Below are positions 57,123 through 64,000 of a DNA stretch of 64,000 bases, in pieces (positions within the stretch are counted from its first letter, which is position 1; each line of letters opens with the position of its first letter). The notes beneath the pieces are model-generated. The model was not told the DNA's origin. It saw only the letters and a list, made by a program, of their open reading frames with translations, and searched no databases. The DNA is taken from contig DS480349.1 of the NCBI GenBank assembly GCA_000154345.1, forward strand, positions 1-64,000, written 5' to 3'. This DNA comes from [Clostridium] leptum DSM 753. GTDB lineage: Bacteria; Bacillota; Clostridia; Oscillospirales; Acutalibacteraceae. Position numbers and translations under genes: made by a program.

Positions 57123-58535
57123 ATGAATAAGAAACCGAAAATTGGCGTAATCGGCTTTTCCGACGGCGAACCGGAGGTTCATGAGGAACTGAAGGGTATC
57201 GTCCAGGAGCAGATGGACGCTATCGTAAAAGCGCTGAGGGCATCCGGCGAGGTCGATGTGGTGGAAGCGGATTATCTGGTGCATTCTCCCGAGGAGGCGA
57301 AGCTCCAGGGGCAGAAAATGGTCGCGGAGGATGTGGACGGAACTATTTTCTCCTATGGCGTGTTCAGCTTTCCTAATTTTTCCGCTATTGCCGCGAAATT
57401 CGGAAAGGGCCCGTTTTTGCTGGCCGCAAACCTGAACCCCGACTGGCCTGGCATGGTGGCTATGCTGGCGGCGGGCGGCGCCCTGCATCATCTGGGCATC
57501 GAGCATTTCAGAGCGGCTGGAGATATCAATGACAAGGAAGTTTTAGATAAGGTTCTCCAATTCGCTAAATGCGCCCATGTGGTAAACTCCCTAAAGGGTT
57601 CTACCTATGGGCTGATTGGCGGCAGAAGCCTGGGAATGTACAGCGCCACGGTGAGTATGCAGGACTGGCAGGATAAATTCGGCATTGATATCGAACATAT
57701 CGACCAGTCTGAGATCGTGCGCCTGGCGGATACGATTCCCCAGGAGCAGGTGGATAAGGCGTTCGGCTGGCTGACGGAAAATGTGGGCCGCATTGAGTAT
57801 GACGACAAAAAGCTGACTCCGGAAAAGCTGAAGCAGCAGATCCGCCATTACGAGGCTACCAAGAAGATCATCGAAGACCGCAGGCTGGACTTCATCGGCG
57901 TAAAATGCCACTATGAGATGAGCCGCCATTACTGCACCCAATGCTTGAGCGCCGCTTTCTGCAACGACCCCTATGACTGGGATGGCCCTAAGGAGCCGGT
58001 GGTATGCGCCTGCGAAGCGGACAGCGACGCCGCGCTGACCATGCAGATCCTCCATTTGCTCACCAACGATCCGGTGGTGTTCATGGATGTGCGTCACTAT
58101 GATAAGGATTATGACGTGATGGTGTTCTGCAACTGCGGTTCACAATCCACCTATTACGCGGCGGCTTCCGACGATCCCAGGGAGAACTTGAAAAAGGTTA
58201 CTCTGTATCCTTGCCTGGATATTTACGCCGGCGGCGGCTGCCATGTAAACCTGATGACGAAGCCTGGCAAGGCTACCATCGCCCGTCTGAACAGGACAGA
58301 GGGAAAATACCGCATGACCATTATTCCCACCGAGTTCGTAGAGCTGCCGGAGGAGAAAATGGCGGAGACCACCAAGGAGTGGCCCCACGTGTTTGCGAAG
58401 CTGCCCTTTGACCATCAGATTTTCTTAGACCGTTTTGACGCCAATCACTGTCATGCGGTTTACGGGGATCATGTGGAAAGCCTGAAGATGATCTGCCAGA
58501 TGCTGGATATCGACGTTGAAATTTTAGGGGAGTAA
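57123..58535 (+). CDS. L-fucose/L-arabinose isomerase-family protein
   Basis: This 470-residue member of the FucI/AraA superfamily interconverts aldoses and ketoses using a divalent metal. Recognisable stretches are KIGVIGFSDGEPEVH, VDGTIFSYGVFSFPNF, NSLKGSTYGLIGGRSLGMY, FIGVKCHYEMSRHYC and GGGCHVNLMTKPG, where FucI enzymes keep their metal and substrate ligands. It is shorter than E. coli FucI and belongs to the uncharacterised branch annotated fucose-isomerase-like. ATG 57123 is ten bases after AGGAG. It would make the ketose that DhaKL phosphorylates and the RpiB-like enzyme then isomerises. The exact sugar is unknown. Confidence 0.9.
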   Translation: MNKKPKIGVIGFSDGEPEVHEELKGIVQEQMDAIVKALRASGEVDVVEADYLVHSPEEAKLQGQKMVAEDVDGTIFSYGVFSFPNFSAIAAKFGKGPFLLAANLNPDWPGMVAMLAAGGALHHLGIEHFRAAGDINDKEVLDKVLQFAKCAHVVNSLKGSTYGLIGGRSLGMYSATVSMQDWQDKFGIDIEHIDQSEIVRLADTIPQEQVDKAFGWLTENVGRIEYDDKKLTPEKLKQQIRHYEATKKIIEDRRLDFIGVKCHYEMSRHYCTQCLSAAFCNDPYDWDGPKEPVVCACEADSDAALTMQILHLLTNDPVVFMDVRHYDKDYDVMVFCNCGSQSTYYAAASDDPRENLKKVTLYPCLDIYAGGGCHVNLMTKPGKATIARLNRTEGKYRMTIIPTEFVELPEEKMAETTKEWPHVFAKLPFDHQIFLDRFDANHCHAVYGDHVESLKMICQMLDIDVEILGE

Positions 58536-58584
58536 CCTTCAACAATAGGAATTATAACCTGGAAAAAGCTTAGTAGACACAGAG

Positions 58585-58616
58585 AAAAGCCCCGGCCTTT
58601 TAAGGCCGGGGCTTTT
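58585..58616. terminator. Bidirectional terminator
   Basis: AAAAGCCCCGGCCTT (58585-58599) pairs with 58602-58616, A before and T after. It ends the carbohydrate operon and the convergent ABC exporter genes. Confidence 0.88.
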
Positions 58617-58662
58617 CCGGTATCCCGTTATTTTATTATGTGATCGTATAGCACCAAGTTTT

Positions 58663-61600
58663 TTACTCTGTGGATTTCATGGACTCCACCATACTGATCT
58701 TTTTCAGCTTGCGGTACATGACCAGGTTGACAATGATAGAGAAGAAGATCGTGAGTAAAGCGGAGAACACATAGCTGAGCCACTTGATCTCCCGGCCAAA
58801 CATGACCATATCCACTTCCGCTGTCTTCACCACGAAGGCGTGGAGGAAGATACCGAATATCAGGCCGATTGCCGTACCGATCAGCGTAAGAATGCCTGTT
58901 TCCCGGTAGATATAGGCGGAGACCTCTTTGTCATAGAAGCCCAGCACCTTGATGGTGGCGATTTCCTTTTGCCGCTCGGTGATGTTGATGTTGGTCAAAT
59001 TATAAAGCACCACAAAGGCCAGTAAGCCGGCGGAGACAATCAGCACAATCACGATAAAGTCAATGCTTTTGATGGTGTTTTGGAAAGAAGCCTTGATGTC
59101 GTCGGTAAAACTGACGGCCTGCACCTGATCGGATTCCAGAAATGCCGAGGTGATCCGGTCACGGTTTTCCTGGGAGCCATCCGGTACGACGGCGATAGTC
59201 TGGTTCATTTCCGGCTGCGTATGGTATCCTTCCTCGTAAAGCGCAGGGGATAGGTAGATGTAATTTTGGACATAGTTCTCAACAACACCGCCGACGGTAA
59301 ACTCCGCCTGCCTGTGATCATCGTTGCGCTGTACCGTGATGGTATCCCCTACAGCAACACCAAGCCGTTCCGCCGCTTTTTCCGTCAGCAGGACAGCGTC
59401 TTCTTCAAGCTCAGCCGGTACCTTCGATTTCCGATCCTGGAGGGTAACAAACTGGGACAGCCGGTCTGGCTCCTCAGGGACAAATAAATAAACATCCAGG
59501 CTTTGGCCGTTGGCGGACGCATCGCCGCCCTCTTGTGCGATCCGCAGGTACCGGTCTACCGTACCGGTATCGTCCAGAAGCTCCTGAACGACGGGATCTT
59601 CCTTCATCTTTTCGGAGTCCTTGGCGGTGATGGTGAGATTATATTGCAGCACTTCCCCAAACTGGAGATTGACAATATCGGAAATAGAATCCTGGAGGCC
59701 AAACCCGGTCAGCAGCAGAGCGGTACAGCCGGCGATGCCGACCACCGTCATCAGGAACCGCTTTTTGTACCGGAACAGATTCCGGGCGGTGACTTTGTGG
59801 ATAAAGGAAAGCCGGGACCATAGGGGAGTTATCTTCTCCAGCAGAATCCGTTTGCCGCTCTTTGGAGCTTTGGGAAGGATCAGCCTGGAGGGCGCTTCCT
59901 TTAAGGAACTGTAGCAGGCCCAGAAGGTGGTCAACAGAGTAGTCAAAATCGCGGCTCCGGAGGATAACAGAGCGTATTTCCAGTTGAATTGGATGACCAG
60001 CGCCGGCAAGTCGTACATTATGGTGTAGGCGTTCCAGATCACCGTGGGGAATACATAGAAACCGACCAGTAAACCGAACAGGCTGCCGGTAATAGTGGCC
60101 ACGGCAACGTAAATCAGATATTGGGCCGCGATTTTTCCTTTGCCGTAGCCCAGAGCCTTCATCACGCCGATTTGCGTTCTCTCCTCATCTACCATACGGG
60201 TGGCGGTGGTGAGCACGACCAGCGCCGCGACCAGGAAGAAGAAAATAGGGAATACCTTGGCGATGGCTTCCACCTTTTCCGCGTTGGAATCAAAGCTCAC
60301 ATACCCCACGTTGGTATCCCTGCCCAGCACCATCCATTCCGAGGGCTCCAGCTGATCCAATTCCTTCTGCGCGTCGTCAATTTCCTTTTGCGCGTCGCTC
60401 AGCTTTTGATCGGCCTCGGTTTTACTTTTTAAGTATTCAGCTTCGCCTTCTTCCAGCTGCTTTTCACTGTCGTCGATCTGAAGCTGGGCGTCGTCCAACG
60501 TTTTCTGGTTTTCCTCCAGCTCCCGCCGCCCGTTTTCCAGCTCCAGCTTGGCTTGAGCCAGCTCCGCTTTGGCGCTGTCAAGCTGAAGCCAGCCGTCATC
60601 CAACTCTTTTTTAGCGCCGGCAAGCTGGCCTTCTGTTTCCTCGAATTTTTGCTGAGCCTCTTGTTTGGCGGCCTCCAGCGTCTGACGGCCCTGATCTAAT
60701 AAAAGCTTGTAGCCATCCAGCTGAGCCTTGGCCTCCTGATACTGCTGGAAACCGGCGGCGTAAGCCTCCTCCTTAGGCTTTAGCTGCTCCTCCAGCTGCT
60801 GGGCCTGCTGAATCAACCCTTGCTGGCGCAGCTGCTCAATGGAAAGCTTTGCGGCGTCAATTTCTGCTTTCGCCTGATCCAGCTTTCCTTTTTCAAGGTC
60901 CAAGGCCGCCTTGTTAACGTTGTATTCGTCCTCTTTCTGGCCTAAATCCTGCTCCTGCTGGGCAAAAGCGGCTTCGGCCTCCTGCTTTTGGGACTGGTAC
61001 TCCTGCCAGCCGGCGTCATATTCCGCCTGGCCTTGGGCCAGCGTTTCCTCGCTAGACTGAATCTCCGCCTCTCCGGAAGAGATTTGGCCGGGCGCCTCCT
61101 CTAACTGCCTGCGGGCCTCCTCCAGCGCAAGCTTACCGTCGCTCAGCTCTTGCTTTGCGCTGTCCAGCTCCTGCCAGCCGTTGTCCAATTCCGCCCTGGC
61201 GTCATCAAGCTGCTTCTGTGCGTCGGCTTTTTGTTCCTCAAATTCCTTCTGCGCGTCATCGATTTTCTCCTGGGCTTCCTCGCGGATTTCCTTATCCCGC
61301 AAAGGCGCACGCTGTTGCCCCAGATCCTCCAAGGTGGAAACAACCGGGTCTACTGCCGCGTCATAGGCTGATGGATCGGATAAGGAATCCAGCGCCTTGG
61401 CGTCAGAAAGGGTGACGAACATATCCGTATACACATCCAGAGCGAAATCCTGCTCGGGAATGAACATAACCATGCCTACCGTGCCATTGCCGACGGTGCT
61501 GGTTTCTTTTTCAATGGAGGCGTAATAGGAGCTGTAAACATAGCCCACCACTATGTATTCGGTGGTTTGGAAGGTCTCCTCTAAATTCTGGTTTTCCTCA

Positions 61601-62103
61601 GAAAGCTTGATGGTGGAGCCGATGGGAATGATTTCAGAGGAGAGGTGCTCCGGCTTAATGACGCATTCCCCCGGATTTTCAGGAAGCCGCCCCTCCGCCA
61701 GGGTAAGCTGGTTCAGATAGCCCGAGGTTTCGGAGGTCAGCGGCTCACCGGCTTCCCTGCAGGCCGGCAGACTGTGGATGCGGGCAACTGCAGTATCCTC
61801 GCTGGGAAGAGTAACCAGGGCGTCAGAGGTATAGGAGGGCATCCCTTCCTCTACGCCCTCAGTGCTTCGGATCTCCTCAACATCCTGCTTTGTCAGCCCC
61901 ATTGTAGAAACAATCCGGAGATCCATCAGGTTGGTTTGGCGGTAATATTGATCCATGGAATACCGCATATCCGGGGTAGTGGCCAGAAGCCCGGCCAAAA
62001 AGCCCACGCCTAAGGCGATAATAGCAAAGATCGCTAAAAAGCGGCTGAAGCTGTGGCGGAATTCCCGGAGGATCATTTTCGAATAGGAGCGTTTCACTAC
62101 CAT
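58663..62103 (-). CDS. MacB/FtsX-type ABC exporter permease with long coiled coil
   Basis: This 1146-residue membrane protein has an N-terminal helix (FLAIFAIIALGVGFLAGLLA) and a large extracytoplasmic part. Within that, about residues 265-600 are a Gln/Glu/Ala-rich coiled coil (DAQKQLDDARAELDNGWQEL and similar heptads). The first FtsX block (FPIFFFLVAALVVLTTATRMVDEERTQIGVMKALGYG) and the second FtsX block near the C-terminus (VLIVSAGLLAFVVLYNLTNI, MVMYRKLKK) follow. It overlaps the ATPase gene by seven bases. Such Firmicute exporters may extract lipids or peptides or handle envelope stress; the substrate is unknown. The coiled coil could reach through the wall. Confidence 0.9.
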   Translation of the reverse strand: MVVKRSYSKMILREFRHSFSRFLAIFAIIALGVGFLAGLLATTPDMRYSMDQYYRQTNLMDLRIVSTMGLTKQDVEEIRSTEGVEEGMPSYTSDALVTLPSEDTAVARIHSLPACREAGEPLTSETSGYLNQLTLAEGRLPENPGECVIKPEHLSSEIIPIGSTIKLSEENQNLEETFQTTEYIVVGYVYSSYYASIEKETSTVGNGTVGMVMFIPEQDFALDVYTDMFVTLSDAKALDSLSDPSAYDAAVDPVVSTLEDLGQQRAPLRDKEIREEAQEKIDDAQKEFEEQKADAQKQLDDARAELDNGWQELDSAKQELSDGKLALEEARRQLEEAPGQISSGEAEIQSSEETLAQGQAEYDAGWQEYQSQKQEAEAAFAQQEQDLGQKEDEYNVNKAALDLEKGKLDQAKAEIDAAKLSIEQLRQQGLIQQAQQLEEQLKPKEEAYAAGFQQYQEAKAQLDGYKLLLDQGRQTLEAAKQEAQQKFEETEGQLAGAKKELDDGWLQLDSAKAELAQAKLELENGRRELEENQKTLDDAQLQIDDSEKQLEEGEAEYLKSKTEADQKLSDAQKEIDDAQKELDQLEPSEWMVLGRDTNVGYVSFDSNAEKVEAIAKVFPIFFFLVAALVVLTTATRMVDEERTQIGVMKALGYGKGKIAAQYLIYVAVATITGSLFGLLVGFYVFPTVIWNAYTIMYDLPALVIQFNWKYALLSSGAAILTTLLTTFWACYSSLKEAPSRLILPKAPKSGKRILLEKITPLWSRLSFIHKVTARNLFRYKKRFLMTVVGIAGCTALLLTGFGLQDSISDIVNLQFGEVLQYNLTITAKDSEKMKEDPVVQELLDDTGTVDRYLRIAQEGGDASANGQSLDVYLFVPEEPDRLSQFVTLQDRKSKVPAELEEDAVLLTEKAAERLGVAVGDTITVQRNDDHRQAEFTVGGVVENYVQNYIYLSPALYEEGYHTQPEMNQTIAVVPDGSQENRDRITSAFLESDQVQAVSFTDDIKASFQNTIKSIDFIVIVLIVSAGLLAFVVLYNLTNINITERQKEIATIKVLGFYDKEVSAYIYRETGILTLIGTAIGLIFGIFLHAFVVKTAEVDMVMFGREIKWLSYVFSALLTIFFSIIVNLVMYRKLKKISMVESMKSTE

Positions 62104-62801
62104 TCAATCCTTTCTACCGGTGTGGGGTTAGGATTTAAAGCCATATCGGTAACAGTTCCGCTTTTGATGTGGATCACCCGGTCGGCCATAGCGGTGATGG
62201 CCTGATTGTGTGTGATGACAATAACGGTTTTTCCCATAGAACGGCAGGTGTCCTGCAGCAGCTTTAAAATAGTCTTTCCAGTGTTGTAATCCAAAGCGCC
62301 GGTAGGCTCATCGCAGAGCAGGATTTTTGGGTTTTTCGCCAAAGCCCGGGCAATGGAGACCCGCTGCTGCTCGCCGCCGGAAAGCTGAGCGGGAAAATTA
62401 TCCATACGCTCGCTCAGTCCAACATGGGCCAGGGTCTCGCTGGCGTCCAGCGGGTTCTCGCAGATTTCAGAGGCCAGCTCCACGTTTTCCAGGGCGGTCA
62501 GGTTCTGCACCAAATTATAGAACTGGAATACAAAGCCCACGTCGTACCGTCGGTAGCGGGTAAGCTCCTTTTGATTATAATCGCTGATCCGGCTTCCATC
62601 CAGCAGAATAGTGCCTTCGTCGCAGGTATCCATGCCGCCGAGCATGTTCAGCACGGTAGTTTTTCCAGCGCCGCTGGGACCCACGATCACACAGAATTCC
62701 CCCTTGTCAATTTCAAAGGAAATCTTATCAGCGGCCTTGATCGTGACCTCGCCCATGCGGTAAATTTTAGAGACTTGGTCAAAGGACACAAAATGGCCCA
62801 T
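62097..62801 (-). CDS. ABC exporter ATPase (LolD/MacB type)
   Basis: This 234-residue ATP-binding subunit drives the permease encoded just downstream. Walker A is GPSGAGKTT, the signature LSGGEQQRVSIARAL, and Walker B LLCDEPTGALD with the switch His in VIVITHN. The Q loop and the length fit the MacB/LolD class that partners FtsX-like permeases. ATG 62801 opens the two-gene operon. On the minus strand a TATAAT occurs near 62835-62840, and the near-palindrome AATATTTCGTAATATT (62819-62834) overlaps the transcription start region and could be an operator. Confidence 0.95.
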   Translation of the reverse strand: MGHFVSFDQVSKIYRMGEVTIKAADKISFEIDKGEFCVIVGPSGAGKTTVLNMLGGMDTCDEGTILLDGSRISDYNQKELTRYRRYDVGFVFQFYNLVQNLTALENVELASEICENPLDASETLAHVGLSERMDNFPAQLSGGEQQRVSIARALAKNPKILLCDEPTGALDYNTGKTILKLLQDTCRSMGKTVIVITHNQAITAMADRVIHIKSGTVTDMALNPNPTPVERIEW

Positions 62802-62955
62802 AACGCACCTGCTTTCTTAATATTTCGTAATATTATTATAGTATTTTTAAAAGAAAAATTTGTAAAGATTCTATGTACAAAACGCCGGAAGGACTGGACA
62901 AATCCGGCAGAAGCTGTTAGCATAAAGGGGAAAAATAAAAAAGGGGATACATCCG

Positions 62956-63447
62956 ATGGAATTAGTAATGAAGGAATTCGCAGAGGAACAGCTGCCCGAG
63001 ATGACGGAAATATGGAACGACGTCGTGGAGGAGGGAATCAGCTTCCCTGGCGATAAAGCCCTTTCGGAAAAAGAAGCTTTGAAGATGTTCCGGGAGCAGG
63101 CCTCTACTGTTTGCGCTACGCTCAATGGAGAGGTGGTTGGCGTTTATATCCTGCATCCCAATAATTTCGGACGGTGCGGCCATATTGCCAATGCTTCCTA
63201 CGCGGTTCGGAAGGACTGCCGCGGAGAGGGAATCGGGCGGAAAATGGTGCGCCATTGCTTGGAGAACGCAAGGGAAAAGGGGTTTCGCGGGCTCCAGTTT
63301 AACGCTGTAGTGGCTACGAATCAGGCGGCTATTCATCTTTATGAAAGCCTGGGCTTTCATAAAATCGGGACGATTAAAGACGGCTATCATTTAAAAAACG
63401 GCAGCTATGAGGATATCCATATTTTTTATTACTACTTGGGAGAATAG
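62956..63447 (+). CDS. GNAT-family N-acetyltransferase
   Basis: This 163-residue acetyltransferase shows acetyl-CoA motif A as VRKDCRGEGIGRKMVRHCL and motif B as ATNQAAIHLYESLGFHKIG. The latter is typical of the L-amino-acid or antibiotic (phosphinothricin-type) subgroup. Translation starts at ATG 62956, behind a weak AAAGGGG, and ends before a terminator hairpin at 63507. No neighbour points to its substrate. Confidence 0.92.
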   Translation: MELVMKEFAEEQLPEMTEIWNDVVEEGISFPGDKALSEKEALKMFREQASTVCATLNGEVVGVYILHPNNFGRCGHIANASYAVRKDCRGEGIGRKMVRHCLENAREKGFRGLQFNAVVATNQAAIHLYESLGFHKIGTIKDGYHLKNGSYEDIHIFYYYLGE

Positions 63448-63506
63448 CAGCCTGTTTGGCTTTATGCTTTACAAAGCCAAAAGGTTTGCGCAATAAGGCG
63501 GTCAGT

Positions 63507-63550
63507 GAGCGGAAGAAGCCAGCTTTCAGGAGCTTCTTCCGCTCTTTCTT
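63507..63550 (+). terminator. Terminator of the GNAT gene
   Basis: GAGCGGAAGAAGC (63507-63519) pairs with 63532-63544, followed by TTTCTTT. Confidence 0.75.
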
Positions 63551-63608
63551 TGGAAAAAGGATAAGGAAGCCCTTCTTTTGGAATAACAATAGGAAAGGAG
63601 GAATGGTT

Positions 63609-64000
63609 ATGACGCCGCTTAGGGAACTGTATGAAGAATTTGTCAGGGAAAAGACAAAAAACGCTTCGCAAAGCGAATTGGACTGCCTGCTCCACCCTCG
63701 CAAATACCCTGTGGTTTGGAAGGTGGGCGATTGCAGCTGCGATCCGGGCAAAACGCCGGAATGTCAGGCCAGCTGTCTGTTTAACGCAATTAAAATAGGA
63801 AGCGACGGGAAGCTTTCGATTAATGAGGACTGTGTAGGCTGTTCTGCCTGTATCGACGCCTGTCAGGCGAAAAAGCTGGTAGCCAGCAAGGATATTCTTC
63901 CGGCAATGAAAGCGGTTCTGGAGAGCGATCAGATGGTCTACGCCCTGGTAGCTCCCGCTTTTATCGGTCAGTTCAGCCCGCAGGTGACTCCTGGGATGCT
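63609..64000 (+). CDS. Ferredoxin/[FeFe]-hydrogenase-like protein, 5' part only
   Basis: This frame starts at ATG 63609 behind AAAGGAGG and runs open off the window edge, giving the first 130 codons. It has a Cys-rich segment (DCSCDPGKTPECQASC) and then a [4Fe-4S] ferredoxin motif CVGCSACIDACQAKKL. VYALVAPAFIGQF and VTPGM follow, which is how the H-cluster domain of [FeFe] hydrogenase-like proteins begins. Whether the catalytic cysteines are present cannot be seen. It could be a hydrogenase catalytic subunit or one of the related sensory hydrogenase-like proteins of anaerobic Clostridia. Confidence 0.8.
   Translation, partial: MTPLRELYEEFVREKTKNASQSELDCLLHPRKYPVVWKVGDCSCDPGKTPECQASCLFNAIKIGSDGKLSINEDCVGCSACIDACQAKKLVASKDILPAMKAVLESDQMVYALVAPAFIGQFSPQVTPGM

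Overview
The window looks like the chromosome of a low-to-mid GC, Gram-positive, anaerobic, probably spore-forming gut Clostridia species (Oscillospiraceae/Lachnospiraceae-like). The grounds are strong AGGAGG Shine-Dalgarno sites, surface proteins ending in a QTGD sortase-type motif plus membrane anchor, a YesM/YesN two-component pair, a collagen-like protein of the BclA (spore-surface) type, and the start of an iron-hydrogenase-like ferredoxin protein at the right edge. Taxonomy is inferred from gene content only.

Region 1 (1-3954) is the right end of an integrated element. It has a compact repressor switch (Cro-like XRE protein, XRE repressor, ImmA/IrrE protease), two AT-rich genes of unknown function, a small antisense zinc-ribbon gene and a tyrosine integrase. 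It ends at a displaced 3' half of a tRNA-Arg(CCG) gene, which is the attachment site. The intact tRNA should lie left of the window.

Region 2 (about 3955-37120) is a Gram-positive polysaccharide-utilisation locus in three transcription units. Unit A (4553-10226) is a wall-anchored clan GH-A-like glycosidase with many accessory domains, broken by a one-base frameshift near 6188. Unit B (10996-24777) is a wall-anchored beta-helix glycosidase, a sugar ABC transporter (lipoprotein plus two permeases, no ATPase), a cytoplasmic GH36 alpha-galactosidase-like enzyme and a YesM/YesN sensor-regulator pair. Unit C (25625-37053) is two more giant wall-anchored beta-helix proteins. The likely logic is that surface enzymes trim a complex glycan, the transporter imports oligosaccharides, GH36 finishes them inside, and the two-component system senses the substrate. 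Similar terminator-bearing repeats follow the att site, unit A and unit C.

Region 3 (37384-48692) holds a collagen-like repeat protein, a cold-shock protein, a MATE transporter, a beta-lactamase-family serine hydrolase, an AI-2E family membrane protein, an oxidoreductase/sugar isomerase pair, and a REC-HD-GYP-GGDEF signalling protein.

Region 4 (48984-64000) holds a fusion of an endonuclease Q-like PHP nuclease to a UvrD-type helicase, a GNAT acetyltransferase, a zinc-ribbon membrane protein, and an IclR regulator divergent from a carbohydrate operon (RpiB-like isomerase, DhaK-like and DhaL-like kinase subunits, L-fucose/arabinose-isomerase-like protein). It continues with a MacB/FtsX-type ABC exporter whose permease has a very long coiled coil, a second GNAT protein, and the first 130 codons of a ferredoxin/[FeFe]-hydrogenase-like protein. 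No rRNA, intact tRNA, CRISPR array or recognisable insertion sequence was seen.
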